A stretch of DNA of 64,000 nt from Tachypleus tridentatus (taxonomy: Eukaryota > Arthropoda > Merostomata > Xiphosura > Limulidae): contig NC_134827.1 of the NCBI RefSeq assembly GCF_004210375.1, positions 102,657,285 through 102,721,284 on the forward strand, read 5' to 3'. The stretch's first letter is position 1. Each line of letters starts with the position of its first letter. The notes below the pieces were generated by a model, which was not told the DNA's origin, ran no database searches, and saw only the letters and a program-made list of their open reading frames with translations. Both the position numbers and the translations under genes were made by a program. This document shows, piece by piece, positions 22,791 to 35,577 of the stretch.

Positions 22791-24393
22791 GCCAAACAAA
22801 ATCTTGTGTCATTCTTTTTACCGAACTTATTTTTAGTAGCCGATTCTTTAAACGACCATCTGTGTCGTTTTCCATTGCAGAATTATTAAGAATTTCAATG
22901 ACTATCTTTGTTTTTTTTTTAAAAAATGGGATGGCAGAACATGCTAAAATAACCCAGAAGTAAAATAATCGAATAATACTTCTATACAATACTTGAAGAG
23001 TTCTACTGAGAGCAAATCAAACTTTATTCAAACTGCAGTTGAAATAAGTTGAAGTAATCAGCGAGTACTTTAGCGACCTCTATGAAATGTAAAAAACAAA
23101 TAAATAAATGACCTTATCGCAAAAGTTGTCAGAGAGACTATCTTATATACGAAACAAAAAAGCAACGCCCTCCTTTAATTTGAACAATAAAGCTAAAACC
23201 GACAGCTCGTTGTTACGCTCGGGTGATGAAGTGGATTTCATAATACTTTTTTTTTTATAGACCGACAACGCGTACTTTCTCCAGGTTATTCTCATATTTC
23301 TTGTTTTATATACTGATTGATTAATCTAAACAAGGAATGACAGGCTTGACAGATCTCTAAGGACAGTAGACTGGCTACTGACCCACCCATATTTAAGACA
23401 CCTGAAAGCTGTTGCCATGAACTTTCCAGGTGTTGGCAGCCATGTCTTCGTTTCTTTGAGCCCCATAACTTTGAAGATTAATCGCTTTAAAATAGCCAAC
23501 AACCATGATTGCACATGGTTGTCCACAGCACTAAAAACTAATTATTTATTGTACTGATATGGTGTCTGTTGTCGTTAGAACGTTTACCTTAACAGGAAAA
23601 AATACCATTTGTATAGTTGATAAATTAATAATGTTACATTTTTTAAAAATCCCGATGAATTCATGGGTGAGATTTTTGTAGGATTTCTTTTAAAAAAATT
23701 TGTAAGTTTTGACTTTAGTTTTCTTTTAATAACTTCAATATTTGTTGTCTTCATGTTTTAGAGGAAACAGGATTGTGAGTGAATTCTTTCAAATGATTCG
23801 ATAAAATTCCTGTTAGTTTAAATATAGATGTACGATACCAGGTGCTCACATAAGTATATATATATATATATAAATACCTCGTCTGAGAAAACACATATTC
23901 CCGAACCAGAGAAGGTTTTATTAACACAATTTCTTTATCAAGTAGGTGCTTTGACGCTCAAATTACTAAACCGTTCATTATCGACTGGGTCCATCGTGCT
24001 GAGTCATTTCGTATGTTTGTCTGTTACGATACTCAGGGAAAAGAATTAGGGAGAAAAAAAAGCAAAATCGCTCATTTTCTTTGTAATATCAGCAGCAATA
24101 TGTGTGGGTAATTGACTACAGAGCTGGTGGTATTTTGGGTGGAATCTATTGCTTTCAATATAAAAGGTATAGAGAGCATACAACAGCAATTAGAAGGGGT
24201 AATTGGAATATTTAATGGATTTGTTTTCTTATGTTTAGAGAGACCCTGTAATTAAAACAGTAGACGCTCTTGCAGTTGCATATATAAAAAAAGTTAATAA
24301 AAATGTTTTGGAAACACAAATTATTCAATTGGTCTCTTCAAATTTTGTTGTCTGCCCAACGTCTTACGCTGTCGACTGAAAGAAAAATTTATG
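22791..24393. other. unique non-coding DNA
   Basis: About 1.6 kb with T-rich runs and a short (TA)n at 23852-23872. The minus frame at 23326-23526 and the + frame at 23828-24049 are non-repetitive but match nothing I know. No gene is supported. Confidence 0.45.
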
Positions 24394-24614
24394 CCAGTCT
24401 GCGCTAGCCGTCCCTAATTTAGCAGTGTAAGACTAGAGAAAAGGCAGCTAGTCATCATCACCCACCGCCAACTCTTGGGCTACTCTTTTACCAACGAATA
24501 GTGGGATTGACCGTCACATTATAACGCACCCACGGCTGAAAGGGCCAGAATGTTTCATGCTACAGGGATTCAAACCCTCGGATTACGAGTCGAACGCCTT
24601 AACCCACCTGGCTT
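24394..24614 (-). mobile_element. tRNA-derived SINE (type 1), tail truncated
   Basis: Starts at CTGCGCTAGCCGTCCCTAAT, so most of the tail is lost. It then has an intact central domain, a degraded B-box complement (GGGATTCAAACCC) and the head to CCACCTGGC. Poly-T follows. Confidence 0.88.
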
Positions 24615-25251
24615 TTTTTTTTTCAGTCAGAAAAAAAAAATACATCTTTCTCTCAGAATGTACTCTGGATATATCGAAGCATGAGTTACCAGGACGTACT
24701 TCCTGTTAATTACACTTATGTGTTAGGCTTGAAGTGGCTTCATGAAGTGTTTAGTATTTACGTTTTCTATTTCGTTTGCACTCAGGCAATAAATACTCTA
24801 CCGCTCCCTGTGGTTCTTCCAACGAAGCGCACAGCAGGTACTTTACCGCCCCCTATGGTCTTTTGAGTGAGAAAAGTTAAATAAGGTCACGTTTAAGGAT
24901 GGTACAATGCTTTTATGCGTGGTTTTCGTGGTGAACCAATTATGAAAATACAAAAAAGAATAATTTAAAATATTACACTTTTTCCCGCTAGGCTATATTA
25001 AATAATGTTATTATTTCAGAAGTGCATACTTACAGAGAATAGCGAGGATTTTTTTTCCCTCTAAGTACAACGTAAAAGATAGTTGCAATATTATGTGTGT
25101 TTTCACCAACAAAAACTACGACACATGATGCTGGAGATAAAGATAAAACATTGGCCTTTCGAATTTCTAATATTTGTAACCAATCGCTTTTCTTTTGAAT
25201 ATTGCGTTTCTTAATTATAATAGTAAAACTTTGTAATTTTTTTTGTTTTGT
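24615..25251. other. unique non-coding DNA
   Basis: A short duplicated phrase occurs at about 24795-24860 (CTACCGCTCCCTGTGGTTCT and TTTACCGCCCCCTATGGTCT). No gene is seen. Confidence 0.45.
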
Positions 25252-25472
25252 TTTTTTTAATTTCGCGCAAAGCTATGTGAGGGCTATCTGCGCTAGCCGT
25301 CCCGAATTTAGCAGTGTAAGACTAGAGGGAAGGCAGCTAGTCATCACCACCCACCGCCAACTCTTGGGCTATTCTTTACCAACGAATAGTGGGATTGATC
25401 GTCACATAATAACGCCCCCACGGCTGAGAGGGGTGATGCGCCTGTTTGGTGCGCCGGGGATTCGAACCCGCG
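25252..25472 (-). mobile_element. tRNA-derived SINE (type 1), head truncated
   Basis: Tail TTTAATTTCGCGCAAAGC, complete central domain, then B-box complement GGGATTCGAACCCGCG, where the similarity stops. The 121-codon open frame crossing it is not a gene. Confidence 0.9.
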
Positions 25473-26221
25473 CTTTGTATTTCTCAAAAGCTGAGAGTAA
25501 AAGTGAAAAACAATGTATTACAAGTAGGCCAACCATTTCGAGAGTAAAATTGGTTTCCCTGTTGTAACAAGTAGAACTACCTCAGTCATATAACCCTACA
25601 TCCCAAGAGAATAACTGTTATTATCTGAAATTTGCCGTAGCTTGGCGAATTGCAACATGTTATGCTTCGTTTAAGTCTAAAAAAAATGGCTGCGTTTGGG
25701 GAAATATTTTATAACAGAAGATTAAAAATGGCTGAATTTACAGGAAATAAGTCTTAAAAAATCTCAAGATTTGATAAAAAAAAAGACTAGAACAGAAAAA
25801 TCTCACAAAACCGATGAGTAAAAAAAGTCTAAAAATCTGACAAAAAAAAGAAAATCCAACCTTTAACTCTCAAGACCTGACGAAAAAGAACAAACTAATA
25901 TCACGAGATCCGACAAAAAGGCTGAGAACTAACACTAAGATTCAGATTTCGATACCCGTGTAGGACAGGAACAGTTAGCTCGTTGTGTAGTTTTGCCCCT
26001 AACTTTAAGAAACAAACAAATAAATACAAATTATTAACTAAATAAATATTTTTTTTCTTTAAAAAATAGCCGCTGTTCTGAAGTGAAAAGACATAAAGAA
26101 TGAAACTATTAGACAGAAAGCAGTCAAATCGTAAAAAGGTTAAAATAGCCGTTGAAACCGCAAAAGCTAATATGTATCAGTTCTTGGAAGATGAGTAAGT
26201 TATTTTCTGTTGTTTGTCTGT
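25473..26221. other. AT-rich non-coding DNA with type 3 SINE tail
   Basis: At about 25690-25925 a loose repeat of GACAAAAA/GAAAAATC phrases forms an A-rich tract. At 25937-26022 a + strand type 3 SINE tail is visible (GATTTCGATACCCGTGTAGG ... AGTTAGCTCGTTGTGTAG). Confidence 0.5.
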
Positions 26222-26385
26222 TTGTTTTTGGGTATCAGCGTTTTTTGTAATGTTTATTGTGAACTCAAGCACTAACCAACACAATGAGTTATCTGTGCTC
26301 TGTTCACAATGAGTATCGAAGCCCGGATTTTAGCTTTGTAAATCAGTAGACATTACTCTGTGCCACTCCACTAACGAGCTACCTG
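26222..26385 (-). mobile_element. tRNA-derived SINE (type 3)
   Basis: On the + strand AACCAACACAATGAGTTATC, TGTGCTCTGTTCACAATGAG, then TATCGAAGCCCGGATTTTAG. This is the complement of a tail (GATAAC..CATTGTG), a TCGATAC-type B box and a tRNA-like anticodon region. The family differs from type 1 in the head but shares a tail motif. Confidence 0.65.
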
Positions 26386-27777
26386 TAGGGCCACACACAG
26401 AGTTAGTTGCTGCATGTAGTTCTCTTTAATTTTAGAGTGGTAGAACAGGGGACAGAAGTCAGCTGCCCATAAGTGCAGAATGCGTTTTTTTATTTTTTTT
26501 ACAGCAACGTTCTGTGAACATTGGACCCTAGGCATGATTACACTGACCAATATTTGCAGTGTTCCAAAGTTGAAGGTTACCATAAGTAACTAAAGAACAA
26601 GTGAAATATCCTTTTCTTGTTTGTTTTAGTTACTACCCATGACCTTCATCAAATTTCACACGTGTGAAATTTTACATTGAAAACATTGCAAAAATATGAT
26701 TAATAACATTGCACAACAATTTTTTTTTGAAAAGTTTTTACTGATTGTGACAGGTACCTGGTGGGTATGCACAAATATAGTTTTGGTTTTGCTTCATCAC
26801 GTAGGAATTCTGAGAAACAGGCAGTTAACTGTTTACCGGCAATAACGTATTTATGTCAGCAAGCATTGACGGATTCCAGTTGCCCTGATATCGTTTTTTC
26901 ATTGTAGCAAAACTGAAGATTTCGATGAAACGGTACGTGATGGGCAAATTTGAATGTGATTTTCATGATCAGCAGCCAAAAATTTATAAGAAACACCCAA
27001 CAGTGTTCAAGAAGCAAAAACTTTGTTGTGCAGTGTTATTGTTTATGTGTGTTTTGAGACAAAGAAACTGTTGCTATATTATTTCCACGGAACCCTAAAG
27101 TGTATTGATGGAAACAGAATGAATTCGAGTCAAAATACATAAATATATATATATAAACAAACAAGCAGATAGAATCAACAGAATCGGAATAAAAGCCAGA
27201 AAGAGGAAATGGTAAAGTCTCTCCTGGTGAGGGATGCTTCAGCTCAGTTAGAAACCACACAACAATAAGAAATACACTTACGTTTGTAACGTTCTTTGTC
27301 CCATCCAAATTAACATCCAAATACAATGTAATATAATTCAAATTTTAAGTTAGTTATTGTAACAATAGGATGATGCGTGATACGTAACATTATATAAAAA
27401 GAACATGACGTACATTAGTAACACAATTTACGTAATTGTTATACAAGGATATAAGTAAATAAAAAACGTGGCTACTCGCATGGCTTACTGTTACTTGAAG
27501 AACAAGGCTTATATCTGATCTCAGGAATGTGGTGCCTAACCTGAACTGACTTCACAAGATCTGTCCAGATTACAGTCCTCAGTGGTTCCTCTTGCATTAT
27601 ATACTGAGTTCACTAACACATCACTTAATCTAAGCATTTCTTCAATAAAATCATAGTGTCATGTTTTTTTATTAAACGGTCCATTAACTTGACAAGTGTA
27701 CTTATACATAATGCACAATCAGTTGTATTTTTCAGACATATACGAGGTCGGTCATCACATGAATTAGCGTAATAATT
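26386..27777. other. unique non-coding DNA
   Basis: The open frames at 26371-26583 and 27036-27341 (minus) have no family resemblance. Nothing else is recognised. Confidence 0.45.
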
Positions 27778-28040
27778 TAGCTTCTATGAAAATTATAAAC
27801 GACATTTTTTTTTAACTATGACTCTTTTTTTCTTTCTTTTTTTTTTGCTAAATTCGTAGGCCACAAAAATTAATATTTGAAGATAACACTAGCGCCCTCT
27901 CAAAAATTGCATACTTAGCTTCTATGAACATTATAAACGACATTTTTTTAACTATGACTCTTTTTTTTTTTGCTAAATTCGTAGGCCACAAAAATTAATA
28001 TTTGAAGATAACACTAGCGCCCTCTAAAAAATAGCATATT
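27778..28040 (+). repeat. 138-bp tandem duplication, 2 copies
   Basis: TAGCTTCTATGAA starts both copies (27778 and 27916). Both end in AACACTAGCGCCCTCT followed by an A-rich phrase. The second copy lacks about 12 bp of the T-rich tract. Confidence 0.9.
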
Positions 28041-28420
28041 TTATTTATCATTAAAAAAGTCAAAGACTGATAATTTCCCGGGTTTTATATTCATTGAATG
28101 TTGATTTATCTAGTAATTTGAGCTACTTTTGATAGATGTGACGTATTTGATGCTTTGGGAAACTATTATCACTTACCTATTCCTTTTAAAGTTATAGTTT
28201 TCTAGACGATATTTTGTGTGTATATATACACATATAAATGTATATAAATATCTCAGACCTGTTTCTAATTTCCCCAAATACCTTTGCTCCATATGTATTT
28301 AAATAATGTATGTATAGATACGCGGAGTATGAGGTTTACCAACCTCTATACATGCAAAAACGACTCTTTGGGTTGAGAAAATATTTTACGTCAAGCAATA
28401 CAACTCATCAATGACATGTC
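28041..28420. other. unique non-coding DNA
   Basis: AT-rich sequence with a TATATA-rich patch at about 28220-28250. No gene is seen. Confidence 0.5.
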
Positions 28421-28650
28421 TGCAGACGTAAGACGCTAGAAATCGGGTTTCGATACCCTTGGTGAGTAAAGCAGAGATAATCCATTGTGTATCTTTGTGA
28501 TTAACCCTCCCTTCTCCCACACACACACACACACTGGCTCAGCGTGTTCAGACTTAAGGCTCAAAACACGTGATACTTATACCCTTGATGGGCAGAGCAT
28601 AGATAGCCCATTGTTTAGCTTTGTGCTTAACATAAATCAAACAACCTTCT
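28421..28650 (+). mobile_element. two adjacent type 3 tRNA-derived SINE pieces
   Basis: The first piece (28421-28510) has GGTTTCGATACCC and TAATCCATTGTGTATCTTTG. The second (28545-28650) has AGCATAGATAGCCCATTG and TTTAGCTTTGTGCTTAA. They are separated by a (CA)n run at about 28518-28533. Confidence 0.7.
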
Positions 28651-29034
28651 AACTCAAAAGATATCCTTGAATAAGGATTGTAGAATTATTACAGTAAGAA
28701 ATAACAGTAGTGACCCAACAGTTTTAGTTCAGGCTTAACGAAAACTTTAGAAACTGTTTAATGGAAACAATAGCTCTGTGGTTAAACAAATGTTTTTATG
28801 ACAGCGCACAGCTACAAAATAAATATTAAACAAAAAAGTGTATTCAGTGTTCTTTAATAACTTAGAACAATAGTTAGTGACCCCACGTAATGGCCAGGTT
28901 TGTGGGGACTTCCAAAAAAGGCAGCCTCATCTGAAAAGAAGAACACATAGATTATTTCGTAATATAATGTATTTACTGTGATGTAATGTATTTAATATTA
29001 GTCTAAACCCATCAACAACAGTTTTGCAAACTGT
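28651..29034. other. unique non-coding DNA
   Basis: No recognisable gene or repeat. Confidence 0.5.
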
Positions 29035-29309
29035 TTGTTTGTGTTTGAATTTCGCGCAAAGTTACACGAGGGCTATCTGCGCTAGCCGTCCCTAATTTAG
29101 CAGTGTAAGACTAGAGGGAAGGCAACTAATCATCACCACCCACCGCCAACCCTTGGGCTACTCTTTTACCAACGAATAGTGGGATTTACCGTCACATTAT
29201 AACGCCTCCACGGCTGAAAGAGCGAGCATGTTTGGTGCGACGGGGACGCGAATCCGCGACCCTCGGATTACGAGTCGATCGCCTTAACCCACGTGGCCAC
29301 GCCGGGCCA
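29035..29309 (-). mobile_element. tRNA-derived SINE (type 1), full length
   Basis: Complete from the tail (TGAATTTCGCGCAAAGTTAC) to the head complement (CACGTGGCCACGCCGGGCC). The B-box complement reads GGACGCGAATCCGCG, so the B box is mutated. Confidence 0.93.
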
Positions 29310-30421
29310 GTTTGCAAACTAAATGATAAGAGACTGCTCGACAGTGAAAATGACATCTTTCCTATCCTGGTTGATAAGAAACAGAAATTAGCGAGGGGCC
29401 ATAACCATAGTTGAGAATGTATTTATATATATGTGTGTTGTTGAAAGTGTCTATCAATTAAAATATTTTGTTATAAATAAACCCTCATTGGTTGGGTTGT
29501 TCTTAAGCACAAAGCTACACAATGGGTTTTCTGTGCTATGCCCACTAGGGGTATCATAACCAGAATTTTAGCGTCGAAGAGTATGATCTAGTGTTCATTT
29601 GTGCAGTACGTATTTTAAAACTGCTACCTTCAAGCTTCAACGACCTTCATGGCTCAAAGGGTGAGAATTCGAGCCTCAGTCGAATAGTCGCGGGTTCGAT
29701 TTCAGTCAAGGATGTCACTGGTCAACTTATCCATCTATCCTTATTTGGTTGGTAAATGAGTACTAAGTTTGTTGGGAGATTCTAATCCAGACAAGGATGT
29801 CTGCTTAGGTACACTTCTTCCCCCAAAAGCCCCCTCACGTTCTGTCTGGAATCGTAAACAGTAAGACACGACGGTCGACATGCCTTGTGGTAACAACATG
29901 ATTTAAGCGTTAGATAACTTTATAAAACACACTTTTATCACGCCGCAGGCAACAGGATGGTTTTTTCGTATACGTTGATTCTGAGCAAAGAAATATATGT
30001 AAGGTTCAGTGTCAATAACACAGCCCTAACGACTAGTCAGTTATTCATGGTTTTCTTTTAATTTAATGTCTCGTTAATACCTAAAGCATCTATAACGAAA
30101 TACGAAAAGTACAGGTTAAAACAATTCAAACCAACCTGCTCTCGTCGAATAAAATAAACACAAGAACCAATAGACAAGCAATAAAAATAGTAATAATAAT
30201 AACGAAATAAAAGGCCAGTCCCACTTTATTTGGCTATATAAGGACGCCATGTTAGTATTTTAAATGCCCGTAACCTTGCTGGGTTATTTTATAGTTTTTT
30301 TTTTTTTTTTTCTCTTTTATTGGCCTAGATATACAGGTTTAATATTCATGTCATATTAATCATGTGAGGAACTCATGAAGCTTACTTGCGTTCGCAACAT
30401 TACATCAGAGCTATCCAGAAG
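29310..30421. other. non-coding DNA with SINE remnants
   Basis: At 29480-29590 a minus-strand type 3 SINE (TTAAGCACAAAGCTACACAA, TGGGTTTTCTGTGC) is visible. At 29640-29890 a stretch with GGGTTCGATTTCAG and a GTAAGACACGACGGTCGACA phrase looks like another retroposon, but I cannot name it. A poly-T run lies at about 30295-30312. Confidence 0.5.
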
Positions 30422-30545
30422 TCTCCCGCTGGTACAGCGGTAAGCCTACGGATTCACAACGCTAAAAAATCAGGGGTCCGATTCCCTCGATGGACTCAGT
30501 AGATAGCCCGATGTGGCTTTGCTATAAGGAAACCACACTCAATCA
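30422..30545 (+). mobile_element. tRNA-derived SINE (type 2)
   Basis: Head TCCCGCTGGTACAGCGGTAA (A box), anticodon-loop region GGATTCACAACGC, B box GGTCCGATTCCC (one change from GGTTCGATTCC), and tail CAGATAGCCCGATGTGGC type ending CTTTGCTATAAGG. The family is about 115 bp, much shorter than type 1. Confidence 0.88.
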
Positions 30546-31870
30546 CACACTTCCCAGAACTGGGCATACAAACGATTTATACGTTAGTTTTCAAGATGTT
30601 TAGACTAGGCCCAGTACTTTGTTGTACTGCCTGTTCATTGTAAGCCAGATAGAGACTTACAAATGAAAACAACAATGAAGAATTATACTCAATAGGATGA
30701 AATGTCACAAGTCAGATTTTCCTACTCTCAATTACTTTACGATATAAATTTATAACTGCAAGTTTAACTCTATTTTTTTTTATTTAAACAATTTACAACG
30801 TAGATAACGCAAATTGTAAACATAGGTATTAATTGACGTCCATAGGCATACTGTATTAATTACAAATACGTTAAGTCAGTACATTATAAGAGCTGTGGTA
30901 AAACAAGTATATTGTAACTCAGTGATTGCATATGCACAGTGCTAACCGACACTGGGTGTATTCTTTTAGCATCAGGATTGACATTATTCGTTCTATTTGT
31001 TATACAAAAATACAGCCGAAAATGTTTTAGGTGAAGTTTACCAGTTCGAAACCTCAGTTAGCATAAAAGAACAAACATGTAAGACTCCATTTTTGACCAT
31101 TTAACAGAAGTTGCGCAGGTGACGCCCACAGGAGCACGTGACCATAAGGGTAACCTCAAAGGCCCTCTCTGCACGTGCAAAGCACTCTAATCCATGATGT
31201 TACTGTTGACAAGATAATGTTGATTCTTGTCTTACCTGTTTTACTTAAACATCATTTAAATGTTTCTTCCTCTGCATGATAGCTTTTAGTGATTCAGTGC
31301 AAATGATGCCCAGTTAGGCTTACCGACAAACATTTTAATATGTTTTCGTACAAGCCCTAAAAACTACTTTAAAAGAAAGGTAGCACCAGTTCTTGGCAGA
31401 ATTACACAAGTGTTATCATTTTTTATCCATAGCATATACACTCAAACTCAATGGCAATTACGTATCATTCAGTTGAATATTTACAACATCATCACACGCA
31501 TTTATCAAGACAGACAAAAATCGAGTATTATTACAGTTGAATGGCCACTTTAACAACATGTGTAATATGAAATTAAATAACAGATATTGCCAAAAAAAAA
31601 GATTATACAGATATTCAAGATATGGAATAATAAGTAACATAAAACGTATTTGTACGGTGTTTCGTAAAATCATGTTCTCTTAGCTATTGGAGAACCAATA
31701 GCAGATCCTCAGATGTAGTTATAAATTTGTTGTTGGCCACAGTCATCTACCATAAGATTTCAGTTCAGCATCAGGATGGTGTGCCTTATCCTTCAACGGT
31801 AAAAGAAAGTGTATGGGTCGACAATCCTGGTACTTGGAAGGTTTGCCTGAAGACTTTAGCTGTGGGTAGG
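30546..31870. other. unique non-coding DNA
   Basis: No gene recognised. The minus frame at 31458-31673 has no family signature. Confidence 0.45.
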
Positions 31871-32076
31871 TTTTCTTAGGCTAAAGTATTTTGGTGGTTC
31901 TAGCAGAGGTGTGAACACATTGGACGTTGATGGTGTTTTTTCACTGGACACTTCAGATGGGAAAACTGATAAGTTTTCTTAGGCTAAGGTATTTTGGTGG
32001 TTCTAGCAGAGGTGTGAACACATTGGACGTTGATGGTATTTTTCCACTGGACACTTTAGATGGGACAACTGATAAT
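31871..32076 (+). repeat. 103-bp tandem duplication, 2 copies
   Basis: TTTTCTTAGGCTAAAGTATT (31871) and its near copy (31974) start units sharing GGTGTGAACACATTGGACGT. The copies differ at about ten positions. Within each unit one + frame is open and looks protein-like, but it is closed by a stop at the junction. Confidence 0.9.
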
Positions 32077-32606
32077 TCTATACCAGCTCTCAGTTGTCTT
32101 ATTCAGCTCTGAACAGACAGACCCTGAAGGTCAAACAATATTGGGAGGACAGTTTGGATATAGGCTGTTGAAACTTTAGGAACAGTCTTTGGTGTATCAT
32201 GTCAGACGTGTTGGCCAGTGACACATCACCATTATTCTTGAGTTCTAATGAGGTGAAATTGGGGGTGAACCTTGTATCTTAAGTACAGCAGGATATTTCG
32301 AACTATCCACAACGTCACCAATCAGAAAACTCTCATCGCATTCTTCTTTCATTTTGTAGTACAGAAATTTATGAAATAACTTGAGGATTTAAAATTCTAA
32401 TTGAATTCTTCTTAAATGTAAGTTCAATCGAAAGCTAATTGCTCAGAAATTCAGTTGGAAGTGTAAATTTAAACTTAGAACAACCTATACACATGTGGAC
32501 ACTGATTATTACAGTGAAATAGTGATGTTTCTACAGGTTTACTTGTACTCACGTGCATATTGCCTGTAGACGATCTATTCGTTCAGCTCACTATAATTTA
32601 TTGGTT
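32077..32606. other. unique non-coding DNA
   Basis: No recognisable gene or repeat. Confidence 0.5.
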
Positions 32607-32877
32607 TGTTTGTTTCTGAATTTCGCGCAAAGCTACATGAGGACTATCTCGCTAGCCGTCCCTAATTTAGCAGTGTAAGACTAGAGGGAAGGCAACTAGT
32701 CGTCACCACCCACCGCCAACTCTTGGGCTACTCCTTTACCAACGAATAGTGGGATTGACCGTCACATTATAGCGCCCCTACGACTGAAAGGGCGAGCATA
32801 TTTGGTGCGACTGGGGTTCGAACTCGCGAGCTTCGGATTACGACTCGAACGCCTTAGCCCACCTGGCCATGACGGGA
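32607..32877 (-). mobile_element. tRNA-derived SINE (type 1), full length
   Basis: Tail complement TGAATTTCGCGCAAAGCTAC, intact central domain, B-box complement GGGGTTCGAACTCGCG and head complement CACCTGGCCATGACGGG. Confidence 0.92.
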
Positions 32878-33762
32878 TTAAAAATGTGAAACACTTCACG
32901 AGTTTGCGTGTCATCATTGGTAATTTTTTTCTGTATTAGAACTGGAATGTCATTTGCTGACCGAGTATGACGTTTGACTAGTTGTAACAGCTGACCAGTG
33001 CTGTGAGCGAACAAATGATACAAGGTGACGCTGTCGACTGAGCGACGAAAGCGAGTTTACCCTTGAATAATAGCATATTTTTCTTTGCTAAATTCAGCTT
33101 AGTTTTCATCACGGCTTGTTTGTTAGATTCGTCTTGAGGAATGAAGATGATAAACTATTCATTGGCCTCATATAGAGGTGACCATACACTTGACCACGTA
33201 AGTGCAAGCACTTTTGTTGTTCTTATGTTTAAATAAAGATTGCTTACACTGTCCTTCAAATATGTCCAAACTACTTATTTCTAACCCATCTCCAACTTCA
33301 GTCATGTCATTAAGTGAAGAACGTTTCCTAATTTATTGGCTAAATCTGCTCTTATTCGCGGGTTTACGTATTAGATATTTGTCAGGAAATCACTTTTATC
33401 TGTGTAGGCAAATAAGTGAGCTCATTCGTTATTGTTGTCCCTTCTATTAAAATCTTGGTTGGCTCAGCAGATAGCCCGATGTGGTTTTGCTATAAGAAAA
33501 CACGCACACAAACTCTATGAAAATCCGCTATCTTCTGAATATGTTAACCAATGTTAAAACTCAAACATTCTCTTTCCAGCATTAATAAAAATATCAGGTG
33601 TACTGTATCTCGAAATAACATTCTACAAATCATTAATCATTAATGTCTGCTTCATATACATCCAAGTCTTAACACTCAAATCATTGTAATTCATAAAATG
33701 CTTGACAGTTGTTTTCTTCTTGTTATTGGTTTATTCATTTTATATAGCACTCACAAGTGAAA
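32878..33762. other. non-coding DNA with a type 2 SINE tail
   Basis: At 33459-33513 a + strand type 2 tail fragment occurs (GGCTCAGCAGATAGCCCGAT, then GTGGTTTTGCTATAAG). The + frame at 33202-33450 has no family signature. Confidence 0.5.
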
Positions 33763-34033
33763 GGCTCAGCATGGCCAGGTGGGTTAAGGCGTTCGACTCA
33801 CAATCTGAGGGTCGCGGGTTCAAATTCTCATCTCATCAAACATACTCGTCCTTTCAGCCATAGGGGCTGTAATGGTACGGTCAATACCACTATTTATTGG
33901 TAAGAGAGTAGCCCAAGAATTAGCGGTGGGTGGTGATGACTAGCTACCTTCCCTCTAGTCTTACACTGCAAAATTATGGACGGCTAGCGCAGATAGTCCT
34001 CGTGTGGCCTTGCGCGAAATTCAAAAACAAACA
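33763..34033 (+). mobile_element. tRNA-derived SINE (type 1), full length
   Basis: Head GCTCAGCATGGCCAGGTGGG, B box GGGTTCAAATTCTC (degraded), central domain and tail complete (GCGCGAAATTCAAAAACAAA). Confidence 0.92.
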
Positions 34034-34470
34034 CAACTGAACTTTGTATAACATCCATACACGAGTGCAGCATCACACACACACAACGTATATAATTATC
34101 AGTATATACATATATATATCTCAAAATCAAATTGTGCCAAGCATGCACTGCGTCCATGGTAACCTATATGGGTTTCCTCAGTTTAATCGTGTCTTAACTG
34201 TTATTATCGAGTATCTTGTTAATTTTTCAATCATTACTGTTTCCCTGTCGTGAACTCTCTTAACCACTGTTTGTAAACTTGTAGCTTTGTATTTTGATTC
34301 GTCTCTTGGCCGAAGAGAAGGTGTAACATTCTTATGGTCTGCCAGACACCCCTCCCGGGCCGGAATAAAGTGACCATTAAAAAGAATAATAACACTACTA
34401 CGCATGCCGTTTCTCAGCTGACCTGAAGAGCTCTTTTAAAAAACCTTGTGATCATTAGATATAGATTGTT
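34034..34470. other. unique non-coding DNA
   Basis: A short CACACACAC run and a TATATA patch lie near 34080-34120. No gene is seen. Confidence 0.5.
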
Positions 34471-34733
34471 GGTTCTGAATTTTGCGCAAAGCTACACCAA
34501 GCCTATCTGCGCTAGCCGTCCCTAATTTAGCAATGTAAGACTGGAGGAAAAGCAGCTAATCACCATCCGCCGCCAACCCTTAGGCTACTATTATACCAAC
34601 GAATAGCGGGATTGATCGTATCATTATAATGCCTCTACGGCTGAAAGGACGAGTATGCTTGGTGAGATGAGGATTCGAACCCGCGACCCTCAGATTGTGA
34701 GTCGAGAGCTCTAACCACCAGGCCATGCCGAGT
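34471..34733 (-). mobile_element. tRNA-derived SINE (type 1), full length
   Basis: Tail complement TGAATTTTGCGCAAAGCTAC, central domain, B-box complement GGATTCGAACCCGCGACCC and head complement CCACCAGGCCATGCCGAG. Confidence 0.92.
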
Positions 34734-35576
34734 GCTAGATATGGATGTAGCGGATGTAGTATTATTACGACTTGTTCAATTTTAGTCATGAGTTCTTCGA
34801 ACGACTCACGATCACGAGTACAGAAGCGAGATGATATATGACTTTGGAACATAGGTGGCGTTGAAGATGAGTTGAAAACCAAACCCTCACACCAGTTCAC
34901 TGAGCTAGTGTGAGAGTATGCCCTACTTGAGACAAGATAAAGAAAACTGGGTTGTACAAGTAAACAAGGCAATGGTGGATTTAAAGAAAAGTAGATCAAT
35001 ATAACAGGCTTTTCATGTCTTTATGGAAAAAGAACATTTAAAAATATATATATAAAATGACGACTACATTAAGTGATCATACAATGAACTAGCTGTATGT
35101 TTAACGTTGAAGGTTTAGCAGTCCATTGTTATACAGAAACAAAGAATACTATAGAATTTTAGTGTTCATTCGTCGACCAAACGAATAAACCTGTTCGGCA
35201 ATTTTTACCGGGAATTTTCAAGGGCAAACTGAAGCTGTTGGCTCAAGTTCAACCAAATAATTATCAAAGTCACACGTTCGTTCCGTAACGTTTTATGCTG
35301 GTTTTCTCTGAATAAATGTGATACGTACTAACATTATAGAGGTGGCTTGATTGGCAAACGGGCTTTATAATAATAATAATAATAATAATTATAATAATAA
35401 TAATAAAACACTTTATGATGTTTCAGTAATATTGTGAATATACAAATTTCATTTACTAATACCGGTTACACAAGACATGTATACAAATGTACGTAGAGAG
35501 ATATTAGCTGTGACGTAAAGTCCTGTCATTTTAATATGTTCCTGACAAAGCAAACATTAGGATCATCAAAGGTTCG
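34734..35576. other. non-coding DNA with an unassigned minus-strand open frame
   Basis: The minus frame from about 34999 is open for some 85 codons before it enters the SINE. The non-SINE part contains phrases such as CTRDRESFEELMTKIE that look protein-like, possibly from an old mobile element, but I cannot name a family. A (TAA)n microsatellite lies at 35368-35406. Confidence 0.4.
35368..35406. repeat. (TAA)n microsatellite
   Basis: About 13 trinucleotides with one interruption (ATTATAAT). Confidence 0.9.
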
Positions 35577-35577
35577 G

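Noticed and set aside
22439..22989. Minus-strand frames of 118 and 181 codons with a repeated SRTICKAAPGL-like phrase
   Set aside because: They come from the 23-bp minisatellite, which stays open in two frames. The non-repeat end has no known domain.
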